64,000 bases of DNA from Amycolatopsis tucumanensis (lineage in GTDB: Bacteria > Actinomycetota > Actinomycetes > Mycobacteriales > Pseudonocardiaceae), in the NCBI RefSeq assembly GCF_021654135.1, contig NZ_JAKGSD010000008.1:124001-188000 (forward strand), in the 5' to 3' direction. The notes under the pieces are model-generated. The model did no database searches. It saw only the letters and a list, made by a program, of their open reading frames with translations, and had not been told where the DNA came from. Every line of letters starts with the position of its first letter. Within the stretch, counting starts at the first letter, position 1. Made by a program: the position numbers and the translations under genes. Below, piece after piece: positions 1-9,387 of this stretch.

Positions 1-1501
1 CGACGTGCGCGTTGGTGCCGCCGAACCCGAACGCCGACACGCCCGCCCTGGCCACACCGGAGTACCGCGGCCAGGGCGCCGGCTCGGTGACCACCCGCAG
101 GCCGTCGAAGTCGATGTGCGGGTTCGGCTCGCGGTAGTGCAGGCTCGGCGGCACCCGCCGCCGGGACAACGCGAGCACGGTCTTGATGAGGCCGGTGATG
201 CCGGCCGCGCCCTCGAGGTGGCCGAGGTTGCTCTTCACCGAGCCGAGGAGCAGCGGCCGGTCCGCGTCGCGGCCCAGCACCCGCTTGAGCGCCCCGGCTT
301 CGATCGGGTCGCCGAGCAGCGTCCCGGTGCCGTGCGCCTCGACGTAGTCCACGACGGACGGATCCAGCCCGGCCGCCGCGTAGGCGTCCCGCAGCAGCGC
401 CGCCTGCGCCTCCGGGTTGGGCGCGGTGATGCCGTTGGAGCGGCCGTCGGAGTTGACCGCGCTGCCGCGGATCACCGCCAGCACCCGGTCGCCGTCGCGG
501 CGCGCCGCGCGCAGCGGCTTCAGCACGACGACCCCGCAGCCTTCGCCACGGGCGATCCCGTCGGCGTGCGCGTCGAACGGTTTGCACCGGCCGTCCGCGG
601 CGAGCACCCCGGCCTCGGTGAAGTTCGCGGTGATCCCCGGGGTGAGCAGCAGGTTCACGCCGCCGACCAGCGCGGTGCCGATCTCGCCGCGCTGCAGACT
701 CTGCACCGCCTGGTGGACGGCGACCAGCGAGGACGAGCACGCGGTGTCGATCGTGAGGCTCGGGCCGCGCAGGTCGAGCAGGTAGGACAGCCGGTTCGCG
801 GCGATGCTCGCGGCGGCGCCGGTGCCGGACCACGCGTCGATCGCGGACACGTCGGTCATCGTCAGGTAGCCGTACTCGGCGGCCGACAGCCCGACGAACA
901 CGCCGGTGCGCGTGCCGCGCAGCGAGGACGGCGGGATGCCCGCGTGCTCCAGCGCCTCCCAGGCGACTTCGAGCAGCAGCCGTTGCTGCGGGTCCATCGC
1001 CTCGGCCTCACGCGGGGTGATGCCGAAGAAGGCGGCGTCGAACCGCAGCGCGTCGTCGAGGAAGCCGCCCCGGCGCGGCAGCGCGGCCAGCTCGGCGGCG
1101 TCGGCGAAGGACTCCCAGCGGCCCTCGGGCAGGTCGCCGATCCCGTCGCCGCCGGACTCGAGGAACCGCCAGAACCCGTCGGGTGAGGTGATGCCGCCGG
1201 GCAGGCGGCACCCGATCCCGACGACCGCGACCGGCTCGCCCGGATCCGGGGTCCACTGCGCCGTCGTCTCGCGCTCCACATCGGACAGTGCGGCGACGAG
1301 GTCGTTGATCGTCGGGTGCTCCCAGACCAGGGTCGCGGGCAGCGACCGGCCGAGGAACCGGCCGAGGTCGCCGGTCAGCGCCATCGCGTCGCGGGAGGAC
1401 AACCCGGTCTCCTGTAACGGCTTCGCCGGGTCGACCTCGACGGCGGGAACGCCCAGCGTGGTGGCCACCCGGTCCACCAGCCAGGCCCGCAGGCCGGTCA
1501 T
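1..1501 (-). CDS. Type I polyketide synthase, Pks13-like (N-terminal ACP and KS; 3' part outside the window)
   Basis: About 500 N-terminal residues are visible. Residues 1-75 form an acyl carrier protein whose phosphopantetheine site reads GLSSRDAM (Ser36). From about residue 90 a ketosynthase follows, with DTACSSSL (catalytic Cys255), EAHGTGT and [12 protein letters not shown]. An ACP at the extreme N-terminus, directly downstream of an acyl-AMP ligase, is the arrangement of mycobacterial Pks13, where FadD32 loads a fatty acid onto that ACP; the GLSSRDA motif also agrees with Pks13 as I remember it. The ATG overlaps the ligase stop (ATGA), so the two are translationally coupled. Inferred role: the KS takes an acyl chain from its own ACP and condenses it with a second unit. 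AT, second ACP and release domains would lie beyond the left edge and cannot be judged. Confidence 0.9.
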   Translation of the reverse strand, partial: MTGLRAWLVDRVATTLGVPAVEVDPAKPLQETGLSSRDAMALTGDLGRFLGRSLPATLVWEHPTINDLVAALSDVERETTAQWTPDPGEPVAVVGIGCRLPGGITSPDGFWRFLESGGDGIGDLPEGRWESFADAAELAALPRRGGFLDDALRFDAAFFGITPREAEAMDPQQRLLLEVAWEALEHAGIPPSSLRGTRTGVFVGLSAAEYGYLTMTDVSAIDAWSGTGAAASIAANRLSYLLDLRGPSLTIDTACSSSLVAVHQAVQSLQRGEIGTALVGGVNLLLTPGITANFTEAGVLAADGRCKPFDAHADGIARGEGCGVVVLKPLRAARRDGDRVLAVIRGSAVNSDGRSNGITAPNPEAQAALLRDAYAAAGLDPSVVDYVEAHGTGTLLGDPIEAGALKRVLGRDADRPLLLGSVKSNLGHLEGAAGITGLIKTVLALSRRRVPPSLHYREPNPHIDFDGLRVVTEPAPWPRYSGVARAGVSAFGFGGTNAHV

Positions 1502-3171
1502 GCGAGCCGCCGCGCGTCGAGCGAGCCGTCGAGGTAGCGCTGCCGGGTCAGCGCCCGGCTGATCTTGCCGCTCGACGTTCTCGGCACCTCGCCGGGTTCG
1601 GTGAACACGACGTCGCGCAACCGCAGGCCGTGCACCGCGGACACCTCGGACCGCAGCCAGGCCGCCACTTCGCCGTAGTCCGCCTCGGTGTCGCGAGCGC
1701 GTTCCAGCACGACCACCGCCGCTTCGCCGTCCTCGCCCGGCACCGAGAAGGCGGCGGCGGAGTGCGGCCGGACCACCGGGTGCGCCTCGACGGTCTGCTC
1801 GACGTCCTGCGGGTAGTGGTTGCGGCCATCGACGATGATCAGGTCCTTCATCCGGCCCGTCATGAACAGCTCGCCCTCGAACAGGACCCCGAGGTCACCG
1901 GTCGCCAGCCAGTCGCCGGGTTCGCCGGGCACGCGGCGGCCGAAGGTGGCGTCCGGACGGTTCCAGTAGCCCCGGCCGATGTTCGGGCCACTGACCCAGA
2001 TCTCGCCCACCGTGCCGTCCGGGACCGGGACCCCGTCCGGGTCGACGATCCGGATCCGCTGGTCCACCGGCCGCCCGCAGGACACCAGGGTCGTGGTGGC
2101 GCCGCCGGAGGCGGGTGTCGCGGTGCCGGCCGCGAGCCGGTCCCGGTCGAAGGTGACCTGCCGCGACGGCGATCCGGCGTCGGTCACCGACACCAGCACG
2201 GTCGCCTCCGCGAGGCCGTAGGACGCGCGGTGCACCTCGGGCCGCAGCCCGCACTCGGCGAACGCGTCCTGGAACTTCGCGATCGTCGACGGCAGAACCG
2301 GTTCGCTGCCGTTGATCAGCGACACCACCCGGCTCAGCTCCAGGTAGCTCTTCTCCCGCTCGGACACCCGGGACGCGCTGTAGGCGTAGGCGAAGTTCGG
2401 CGCGGCGCTGATCGCGCCCGGGCTCGCCGACAACGCGCGCAGCCACCGCTCCGGCCGCTCCAGGAACGCCAGCGGGTCCATCAGCACCGAGGTCAGGCCG
2501 CCGACCACGGGCGCGCCGGTGCCGAGGATCAGGCCCATGTCGTGGAACAGCGGCAGCCAGCTCACCGTCGACGTGGCGCCGCGCCGCGCGCCGTAGGCCC
2601 GCAACGCCTGCTGCGCGTTGGTGACCACGTTGCGGTGCGTCAGCATGACGCCCGCCGGGCTGCGCGTCGAACCCGAGGTGTACTGCAGGTAGGCGAGGTC
2701 GTCCGGGTCCGGCGCCGGCCACTCCCGCCTGCCCGGCTCGGCCGGAACCGCGTCCAACACCAGGATTTCCGGTCCGGTCACCAGTCCCTTGACGTCGTCG
2801 CGCTCGTCGTCGGTGGTCAGCACGAGCGCCGGCGAGCAGTCGTCGAGCACCGCGGTGAGCCGGTCGCCGTGCCCGGGCAGGGACGGCGCGAACAACGGGA
2901 CGGCGACCAGGCCGGCGCGGATCGCCGCGAGGAACGCCACCACGTAGTCGGCGGACTGGTTCACCAGCACGGCCGCGCGGTCGCCCGGCAGGGCCAGCTC
3001 GCGGGCGCGCTCCGCCACCGCGCTCACGCGGTCGTCGAGTTCGCGCCAGGTCAGGGAAATCGCGTTGCCGTCCGCGCTGGTGCGGTAGTCCAGGAACGTC
3101 ACGGCGATCTCGTCGCCCTGCACGCGGGCCCAGTGTCCGAGCATGGTCGCGAACGAAGAGTTCTCAGTCAT
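1498..3171 (-). CDS. Fatty acyl-AMP ligase (FAAL), FadD32-like
   Basis: ANL-superfamily adenylating enzyme of 557 residues. The P-loop-like motif YTSGSTRSPAG lies at 164-174, followed by the GVMLTH segment typical of long-chain FAALs, and the C-terminal hinge/lysine motif SSGKISR is near residue 540. Family role: converts a fatty acid plus ATP to acyl-adenylate and transfers it to an ACP rather than to CoA. The downstream PKS starts with an ACP and overlaps this gene by 4 nt, so that ACP is the obvious acceptor. The ATG is preceded by GAGGGA. It is the fifth gene of a six-gene minus-strand run starting with the MMPL exporter. A fatty acyl-CoA ligase cannot be excluded from motifs alone, but the FAAL call fits the neighbourhood best. 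Confidence 0.9.
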   Translation of the reverse strand: MTENSSFATMLGHWARVQGDEIAVTFLDYRTSADGNAISLTWRELDDRVSAVAERARELALPGDRAAVLVNQSADYVVAFLAAIRAGLVAVPLFAPSLPGHGDRLTAVLDDCSPALVLTTDDERDDVKGLVTGPEILVLDAVPAEPGRREWPAPDPDDLAYLQYTSGSTRSPAGVMLTHRNVVTNAQQALRAYGARRGATSTVSWLPLFHDMGLILGTGAPVVGGLTSVLMDPLAFLERPERWLRALSASPGAISAAPNFAYAYSASRVSEREKSYLELSRVVSLINGSEPVLPSTIAKFQDAFAECGLRPEVHRASYGLAEATVLVSVTDAGSPSRQVTFDRDRLAAGTATPASGGATTTLVSCGRPVDQRIRIVDPDGVPVPDGTVGEIWVSGPNIGRGYWNRPDATFGRRVPGEPGDWLATGDLGVLFEGELFMTGRMKDLIIVDGRNHYPQDVEQTVEAHPVVRPHSAAAFSVPGEDGEAAVVVLERARDTEADYGEVAAWLRSEVSAVHGLRLRDVVFTEPGEVPRTSSGKISRALTRQRYLDGSLDARRLA

Positions 3172-3193
3172 CGAGTCCCTCGGGGAATTCCGT

Positions 3194-3230
3194 GCCCGAA
3201 AAATCCGTGCGCCGGAGGTTATTTTCGGGC
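3194..3230. promoter_or_regulatory. Inverted repeat between the MFS and FAAL genes
   Basis: Perfect 9-nt arms GCCCGAAAA (3194-3202) and TTTTCGGGC (3222-3230) flank a 19-nt loop in the 89-bp gap upstream of the FAAL start. Read on the minus strand it could act as an operator or an intercistronic attenuator controlling FAAL-PKS separately from the upstream exporter and oxidase genes. The arms are seen directly; the function is inferred. Confidence 0.45.
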
Positions 3231-3260
3231 TGAATGGGGTGTCAATCGATCGTGTCCGGC

Positions 3261-4682
3261 TTACTCACCGCGGGACGAGGATCCGGCCGACTCCGTTGTC
3301 ACGACAGGCAGAACTTTGCGGGCGGGCGCGCGGAACACCCACAGGGCGAGCACCGCACCGGCTATTTCCAAAGCCGCCGCGACGATGAGCCCGGCGGTGT
3401 AACCGGTGGCGAGCGCGGGCCCGCCCAGCGCGCCCTCGTCCAACCGGGCGGCGCGCACCGCCGTGAGTACCGCGCCGATCAGCGCGACACCCATGGCGCT
3501 GGACAGCTCACGGGACGCCGTCAGCAGTCCCGATGCGGTGCCCGCGTGCCGTTCGTCGATGATTTCCAGGAAGTACGAAGTCAGCGGCGTGGTCAGCGCC
3601 GAGCCGGCGCCGATCAGGAGCAGGCCGGGTATCCGCGGCGGCACCTCGGGGATGTGGTTGATCACGGCCACGGCGAGCAGACCGAGCGCCACCACCAGCA
3701 GCCCGGCACAGACCGTCCGATGTGGACCGAGCCGCGCCATGATCCGCGGCACCGCCGGGGTCACCGCCATGATGGCGACCGCGACCAGCACCAGCGGCAG
3801 GCCCGCGCCCACCGGGCTCAGGCCCAGCGAGTCCTGGTGCAGCAACGGGGTGAAGAAGAAGATCCCGGACACCCCGAGTCCCCACAGCAGTTGCACGGCC
3901 AGCGCCCCGGTGAACACCCGTTCCCGCACCAGATCGCGCGGCACGAGCGGCTCCCGCGCGCGGCGTTCCCGCACCGCGAACCAGGCGATCAGGGCCAGCC
4001 CGCCCAGCAGCGGCGCCGCCTCGGCCAGCCGGGCGTCGTCGCCGAGTCCGACCATCGCGGCCGCGACCAGCACGAGCCCAGCCGTCACCAGCACCATCGC
4101 GCCGAGAGCGGGCCGCCGCGCGTCCCGCACCCGTCCGGTGCCCGCGGTCGCCGGCAGCAACACGAGCATGACCAGCACGAACGGCACGTTGCTGAAGAAG
4201 ATCCAGCTCCAGCCGAGGTACTCGGACAGCAGCCCGCCCAGCGTCGGGCCGAGCGCGAGCGCCACCGCGAGGCACGCCGTCCAGAGCGTCGCGCCGACGG
4301 CCCGCTGCCTGCTGTCCAGGTTGGTGCGCAGCAGGCTGAGCAGGGCGGGCACCAGGAACGCGGCGGCCAGGCCCTGCACCACGCGTGCCGCGATCAGCAG
4401 CGCACCGGTGGTCGCGAAGCCGCCGGCCACCGCCCCGAGCCCGAACGCGACGAGCCCGCCGCCCAGCGTGCCCCGCTGCCCCCACCGGTCCACCAACGTC
4501 CCGGCGACCAGCAGCAGGCCCGCGAACGGCAGCATGTAGCCGATGCTGACCCACTGCAGCGTCGCGAGGTCCAACGAGAGGTCGTGCCCGATCGAGGGCA
4601 CCCCGGCGGCGACGATCGTGTTGTCCAGGGTCGTCACGAACGCGCCGAGCGCGACGACCAGCAGCGTGCGGCCCGGGTTCAC
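3261..4682 (-). CDS. MFS drug/metabolite exporter, DHA2 (EmrB/QacA) family
   Basis: 473-residue, strongly hydrophobic protein with the spacing of about 14 membrane segments. The N-terminal helix contains FVTTLDNTIVAAGVPSIG, the D-x-T-I-V-x-V-A-x-P-like motif of 14-TM DHA2 exporters, and LVDRWGQR resembles the loop 2-3 motif A. It starts 6 bp after the R2lox stop and lies upstream of FAAL, so it is very probably in the same transcript. Inferred role: proton-driven efflux of the lipid/polyketide made by this operon or of a toxic intermediate. Substrate cannot be told from sequence. Confidence 0.85.
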   Translation of the reverse strand: MNPGRTLLVVALGAFVTTLDNTIVAAGVPSIGHDLSLDLATLQWVSIGYMLPFAGLLLVAGTLVDRWGQRGTLGGGLVAFGLGAVAGGFATTGALLIAARVVQGLAAAFLVPALLSLLRTNLDSRQRAVGATLWTACLAVALALGPTLGGLLSEYLGWSWIFFSNVPFVLVMLVLLPATAGTGRVRDARRPALGAMVLVTAGLVLVAAAMVGLGDDARLAEAAPLLGGLALIAWFAVRERRAREPLVPRDLVRERVFTGALAVQLLWGLGVSGIFFFTPLLHQDSLGLSPVGAGLPLVLVAVAIMAVTPAVPRIMARLGPHRTVCAGLLVVALGLLAVAVINHIPEVPPRIPGLLLIGAGSALTTPLTSYFLEIIDERHAGTASGLLTASRELSSAMGVALIGAVLTAVRAARLDEGALGGPALATGYTAGLIVAAALEIAGAVLALWVFRAPARKVLPVVTTESAGSSSRGE

Positions 4683-4688
4683 GGCCGC

Positions 4689-5621
4689 TCACCGCGCCGC
4701 GTCTTCGTCGTGGAAGTCCTCTTCCAGCTGCTCCGGGCTGTAGTCCAGGTCGATCTGGTGCACCGGCATCCCGCGTGCCGACTCGATCGCTTTGAGGCGG
4801 CGCATCGCGTGGTCGGCGGCGTACTCCATGACACCGTCCAGCCGCAGGTCGAACGGGTCGCCGTCGAGCTTCTTCGTGGTCCACTCGATCTGCGCGATGG
4901 CGTGCGGCAGCAGCGCCTGCATCTCGTCCTGCACGACCTGCCAGTTCGCGTCGTCGGCCGCGACGTGGCGGCGGCAGGTGAACGTGCCCCACGCCATGTG
5001 CCGCCGTTCGTCGTCGCCGATACGGCGGATCAGCTCCTGCATCCCGGGCAGGATGCCGTGCGCGCGGCAGGCCCGGTTCCACACGAAGTACCCGGTCAGC
5101 GCGAGCACGCCCTCGACGACGTGGTTGTAGACCACCGAGGCGCGGATCTGGTTCGCCGGGCTGGGATCGTGCTTGAGCCGCTCCAGTGCCGTGGGCAGGG
5201 CGTCGTAGAAGATTGCCCGGTAGCCAGGGTTGTCCTCGACGTGCTCGTGCAGGTTCCCGGTGACTCCGACGGCGTCCAGCCACAACCGGAAGACCTGGGT
5301 GTGCTTGGCCTCCTCGAAGCAGAACTGGGTCAGGTACATCTCGTCGGCGAACCGGCCTTCCGCGGCCATCGCGGACAGGAACGGCTGGATGTCGTGCGTG
5401 ACGGCCTCCTCGCCGCCGGCGAACTGCGCGCACAGCATCGTCGCGGCGAACCGCTGCGCGTCCGACAGCGCCGCCCAGTCCCGCGCGTCCTGGCCGAAGT
5501 CGATGTCGGCGGGGTTCCAGAACTTCGCGTTGCCCTTGGCGAACAGGCGCAACGGCAGGACGTCCCAGTTGAGGCCGCCGGCGCGCAGCGCGGTGAACTC
5601 CTCGCGGATAGTGGTGGTCAC
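4689..5621 (-). CDS. R2-like ligand-binding oxidase (R2lox)
   Basis: 310 residues, matching from memory the Mycobacterium tuberculosis R2lox protein Rv0233 over its whole length. All diagnostic residues are present with a constant +3 offset: metal ligands Glu71, Glu104, His107, Glu170, Glu205 and His208, and the Val74/Tyr165 pair that forms the Val-Tyr ether crosslink in this family. R2lox proteins assemble a Mn/Fe cofactor and were crystallised with a long-chain fatty acid bound at the metals; their cellular substrate is unknown. They are not ribonucleotide reductases although often annotated as NrdB. Here the gene starts (GTG) immediately after the CocE-type hydrolase stop and precedes the exporter, FAAL and PKS genes, which suggests oxidation of a fatty acyl or polyketide chain. 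Confidence 0.93.
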   Translation of the reverse strand: MTTTIREEFTALRAGGLNWDVLPLRLFAKGNAKFWNPADIDFGQDARDWAALSDAQRFAATMLCAQFAGGEEAVTHDIQPFLSAMAAEGRFADEMYLTQFCFEEAKHTQVFRLWLDAVGVTGNLHEHVEDNPGYRAIFYDALPTALERLKHDPSPANQIRASVVYNHVVEGVLALTGYFVWNRACRAHGILPGMQELIRRIGDDERRHMAWGTFTCRRHVAADDANWQVVQDEMQALLPHAIAQIEWTTKKLDGDPFDLRLDGVMEYAADHAMRRLKAIESARGMPVHQIDLDYSPEQLEEDFHDEDAAR

Positions 5622-7196
5622 TCAAGCCCTCCCGGGTTGCACAGGTACGTCGAGCCAGGCCGGATCGGCGGTGGTGGAGGCGAAACCAAGCCGCCCGCCG
5701 CCGGAGTTCCAGTCCAGGAACAGCGGGTCCTTGGAGTCGATGACGAGCGCGAGGTGGTGCCCCGCGGCGACGGTGTAGGCGGTGGGGGTGAACACGAAGT
5801 CGGCAGGCAGCGGCTGCCCCGGCGTCGCGGTCTTCCAGCTGTAGGGCAAGTAGCTGATCAGGCTGCCCATGCCGAACGGGTCGACGTCGTAGACGTAGGC
5901 GACAGCGGTGCCGGTCGCGGCGGGCGGAATCACGGTCAGGTGTGCGTGCATCGAGCCGCGGATCTCGACCGGTTCGCGCGTGGGCGCCTGGCTCCACACC
6001 GCGCCGCTGCCCGGGTCGACCTGGGGCAGGAAGATGTTCGGCGGGTTGCCGGTCATCGCCTCCAGGCTGTAGGTCGCGAGCGGCACGCCGCCGTCGGCGA
6101 CGGTGTCGCGGTTCGCCGTCACACTGCGGCTCCACGCGGCGGGCTGGTCCTGCAAGGTGTCCGCGCCGAGGTAGGCGCGCTCCGGCTCGCCCAGCATCTC
6201 GTCCCAAGTGGAGTGGTACGCCGGTTGCTGCATGCCGGGGCGGGCGCGGGTGACGACCGGCGGTTCGCCTGCGATCGAGGTGTCGGTGCCCGCCACGTGG
6301 GCGTCGAACCAGCGGTAGACCGAGGTCCACGTGTCGCTGGGCAGTCCGAGCAGGCCGCCGGACTCGGTGGCCGCATGGTCGCCGGGCACGAACTCGGCGC
6401 GCTTCGGCCCGGTCAGGCGCTGGAAGAACTCGGCCATCTGGCCCGGCGGGAACATCGTCTCGCTCCACGTCTGGATGGCCAGCACCGCAGGCCGGTTCGC
6501 GTTGATGCGGTCCAGGTACGTCGCCGGCGAGCGGGGCCGGGACCACTCGATCACGGCCGCCGAGTCGGCGTCGGAGATGCGTGGTTCCAGGTAGGTCCGG
6601 AGCATGGCGTCGGTTTCCGCGCTGAGCGTGCCGTTGGCCTTGCCCGACAGGTAGAGCACCAGGCCGGCGAGACCGTGCCGGGTGTCGTTCGTGCTCAGCG
6701 AGGCGACCAGGTCGGCCCACCCGCTCAGCGAGGCCACGGCCCGGATCCGCGGGTCGAAACCGGAGGCGATCAACGCGATCCCGGCGCCGTAGGAGACGCC
6801 GCCGACGCCGATGCGGGACGGATCCGCGTCGGTGTTGCGCAGCGCCCAGTCGATCACCGTCGTGACGTCGCTGATGTCCTCCGGCCCGGCGACCTCGACC
6901 TCACCGGTCGACTCGCCGAAACCCCGTGCACCGTAGGAAACCACCACGTAGCCGCGGTTCGCCAGGTCCCGCGCCGGAATGATGTTCTGCGTCCGGCCGC
7001 CGCCCCACGCTCCGATGAGGACGGCCAGCGGGTGCGGCCCCGGGGTCGACGGCTCCAGCACCATCGAACCGAGCGCGACCCCGTCGGCCGCGTGGATGTC
7101 CAGGAACTGCGTGCCGAAACCCCCGGCCGCGGTGGACACTCCCGGGAGGACGGTCCCCAGCAACGCGAGAACGACGGCGGTCACGCGGTGTTTCAT
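5622..7196 (-). CDS. Secreted CocE/NonD-family alpha/beta hydrolase (Xaa-Pro dipeptidyl-peptidase S15-like)
   Basis: 524 residues from ATG 7196, chosen because it begins a clean signal peptide (MKHR, hydrophobic core to about residue 20, Ala-rich cleavage region); an in-frame ATG 45 bp upstream would bury it. The alpha/beta-hydrolase nucleophile elbow is GVSYGAG with Ser135; a GDHAATES segment probably supplies the histidine. The C-terminal third, with FVFTPTAYTVAAGHHLALVIDS, fits the jelly-roll domain of S15/CocE enzymes. Such enzymes hydrolyse esters or X-Pro amides. The position between the MMPL exporter and R2lox, in the same operon, suggests an extracytoplasmic esterase or acyl-transferase acting on the exported lipid. 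Substrate unknown. Confidence 0.85.
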   Translation of the reverse strand: MKHRVTAVVLALLGTVLPGVSTAAGGFGTQFLDIHAADGVALGSMVLEPSTPGPHPLAVLIGAWGGGRTQNIIPARDLANRGYVVVSYGARGFGESTGEVEVAGPEDISDVTTVIDWALRNTDADPSRIGVGGVSYGAGIALIASGFDPRIRAVASLSGWADLVASLSTNDTRHGLAGLVLYLSGKANGTLSAETDAMLRTYLEPRISDADSAAVIEWSRPRSPATYLDRINANRPAVLAIQTWSETMFPPGQMAEFFQRLTGPKRAEFVPGDHAATESGGLLGLPSDTWTSVYRWFDAHVAGTDTSIAGEPPVVTRARPGMQQPAYHSTWDEMLGEPERAYLGADTLQDQPAAWSRSVTANRDTVADGGVPLATYSLEAMTGNPPNIFLPQVDPGSGAVWSQAPTREPVEIRGSMHAHLTVIPPAATGTAVAYVYDVDPFGMGSLISYLPYSWKTATPGQPLPADFVFTPTAYTVAAGHHLALVIDSKDPLFLDWNSGGGRLGFASTTADPAWLDVPVQPGRA

Positions 7197-7228
7197 CGGG
7201 CCGACGCTAACGATCAAACCCTTGGCGT

Positions 7229-9211
7229 TCAATGGATCCACCCGGCTTTGTCACGTGCGTCAGGGATCGGCGCGACCGGATGCTCACGACGGCGCGATGG
7301 CCACCAGTTCGCCGCGCCGAGCCGGACCATGACCGCGGGCACGAGCAGGCAGCGGATCACGACCGCGTCCAGCAGCACCGCGACGGTGAGCCCGACACCC
7401 GCCTCGCGCACGACCCGGCTGTCCACGAACGCGAACGCCGCGAACACCAGCGCCATGATCAACGCGGCCGCGGTGATGGTGCGCCCGGTCGAGACGAGCC
7501 CGTCGACGATCGCGGTGCGCGTGTGCCCGGTGCGGCGCCATTCCTCCTGGATGCGGGAGATCAGGAAGACCTCGTAGTCCATCGACAGCCCGAACAGGCC
7601 CGCGAACAGGAACACCGGCAGGTACGGCTCGATCGGGCCGCCGAACACCGCCACCACGACGCCGATCGTCGCGCCCGCGGTGAGCAGGTTCATCACCGCC
7701 GCGGTCAGCGGGATCAGCACGCTGCGGAACACCAGTGCCAGCAGCAACACCGAGATCGCCACGACGGCGGCGAGGAAGAGCGGCAACCTGCTGGTCACCG
7801 CGGCGGAGAAGTCGGTCTGCACGGCGACCGCGCCACCGACGTGCCAGCCGGGACCCGCGACCTCCCGCAGCCATCCCACGAGTTCCGCGGTGGCCGGGTC
7901 GTCCGGGCCGGTGCGGGGCGTGACCGTGAGGACCGGTCCCGGCGAGACGTCCGCTCTGGTGGCGACGATCTCGCGGAGGGCCTCGGCGGCCACCGGATCG
8001 GGCCGCTCGGCGACGAGGACCAGCTGGCCGTTCGCGCCGGGGCCGAAACCCTCGGCGAGCAGCTCGTCGGCGACCTTCGTCGGGCTGCCGGGCGGATCGT
8101 GGCCTGCCCCGGGCATGCCCAGCCGCAGTCCCAGCGCCGGCGCCGGCGCCGCCAGCACCGCGATGACCAGCACCGCGGCGATCGCGTAGGGCGCAGGCCG
8201 ACGGGTGACCGAGCGTGCCAGCCCGGCCCAGCCGCGGCCGGGCGCGGAATGCCGGGGCAGCTTCCGCATGCCGGTGAGCCGCAGCAGCGCCGGGAGCAGC
8301 GTGAGCGCCGCGAGCATGGTGAGGCCGACCGACACCGCGGACGTGATGGCGATGCCGTCCAGGAACGCCATGCCGACGGTGAACATCCCGGCCAGCGACA
8401 CGCACACCGTGACCCCGGCGAAGACCACGCTGCGGCCCGAGGTGTCGGCCGCGCGTTCCAGCGCCGCTCTCGGTGGCAGGCCTTCGCGCAGCCCCTGCCG
8501 GTAGCGGGTGAGCACGAACAACGCGTAGTCCACGCCGACGCCGAGGCCGAGCAGCGCGGCGATCTCGGTGCTGATCTTCGGCACGGTCAGCACGTGTGAC
8601 AGCAGCACGACCACGGCCAGCGCGGACCCGACCGACACCGCCGCGGTGACGACCGGCAGCACCACGCAGGTGAGCGAGCCGAACGTGATCAGCAGGACGA
8701 TCGCGGCCGCGAGCAGGCCGATGCCGGCGTTGCCGAGGTTGGGCGCGCCGACCGTCATCGCGGCGAGTTGTCCCGAGACGCCGACGGTCAGGTCGTCCGT
8801 TCGTACGGTTTCGATGAGTTCGCGGGCCAGTTCGGGTCCGAGTCGGTCGGCGGGGGCGTCGAAGCTGACGAGGATCACCGCGGTGCGCCGGTCGGCCGAC
8901 ACCAGTTCCGGTGCTCCGTAGGGGGAAACCACCTGGACGACGCGGTCCAAATCGGACAGATCGCGGAGCAGCGGTTCGATCCGGTCCCTGGCCGCGTCGA
9001 TCGTGCCCGGGGCGGTGACGACCACGCGTTCGATGTCGCCCTTGGGCAACAGCTCGGCGGCGCGGGTGCTGTCCGCGGCAGGCAACGCGACCGTGTCCCG
9101 GTACGCGGCGCCGGCGTGTTGCGCGGCCAGGACGAGACCGGCGAGGGCGAGCAACCACAACGCGATCACCCAGGGCGCGTGCCGGAAGCACCGTGACGCG
9201 AGTCCTGCCAT
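7229..9211 (-). CDS. MMPL-family (RND-type) lipid exporter
   Basis: 660 residues from ATG 9211, which has GGAGGAGG just upstream; a longer frame to 9304 lacks such a site. Two repeated halves, each with one N-terminal helix, an extracytoplasmic domain and a five-to-six-helix bundle. The first half carries LGLGVGVDYALFVLTRYR and the second GLSMDYEVFLISRIQEEW, the Asp-Tyr-containing TM4/TM10 motifs that carry the proton relay in MmpL proteins. Family role: export of lipids or lipopeptides across the membrane, often encoded with PKS and FadD genes. As the first gene of the minus-strand operon it probably exports the FAAL/PKS product. Confidence 0.9.
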   Translation of the reverse strand: MAGLASRCFRHAPWVIALWLLALAGLVLAAQHAGAAYRDTVALPAADSTRAAELLPKGDIERVVVTAPGTIDAARDRIEPLLRDLSDLDRVVQVVSPYGAPELVSADRRTAVILVSFDAPADRLGPELARELIETVRTDDLTVGVSGQLAAMTVGAPNLGNAGIGLLAAAIVLLITFGSLTCVVLPVVTAAVSVGSALAVVVLLSHVLTVPKISTEIAALLGLGVGVDYALFVLTRYRQGLREGLPPRAALERAADTSGRSVVFAGVTVCVSLAGMFTVGMAFLDGIAITSAVSVGLTMLAALTLLPALLRLTGMRKLPRHSAPGRGWAGLARSVTRRPAPYAIAAVLVIAVLAAPAPALGLRLGMPGAGHDPPGSPTKVADELLAEGFGPGANGQLVLVAERPDPVAAEALREIVATRADVSPGPVLTVTPRTGPDDPATAELVGWLREVAGPGWHVGGAVAVQTDFSAAVTSRLPLFLAAVVAISVLLLALVFRSVLIPLTAAVMNLLTAGATIGVVVAVFGGPIEPYLPVFLFAGLFGLSMDYEVFLISRIQEEWRRTGHTRTAIVDGLVSTGRTITAAALIMALVFAAFAFVDSRVVREAGVGLTVAVLLDAVVIRCLLVPAVMVRLGAANWWPSRRREHPVAPIPDARDKAGWIH

Positions 9212-9387
9212 CCACCTCCTCCCAACCTGGCCGGAGCGCCAAGCTAACAACGGCGTCCGCGCGGGAACAGGGGTGACGAGGTTTTTCGCTTGCCGGTGAC
9301 ACATTTTCCGCGGCGGGTGCGTTCAGGCGTGACAGTGTCGGCGGGCGAGCGTTGCGTGGTGTGGGCGGATGTGCGTTGATTCGGGAC

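Noticed and set aside
4689..5621. Ribonucleotide reductase beta subunit
   Set aside because: The Val74/Tyr165 crosslink pair and ligand set are those of R2lox, and no NrdA partner is adjacent.
3234..7577. Very long plus-strand open frame (about 1450 codons) opposite the lipid operon
   Set aside because: It lies antisense to four well-supported genes, has extreme Arg/His/Gly/Gln composition and no family motif; it is a high-GC shadow frame.
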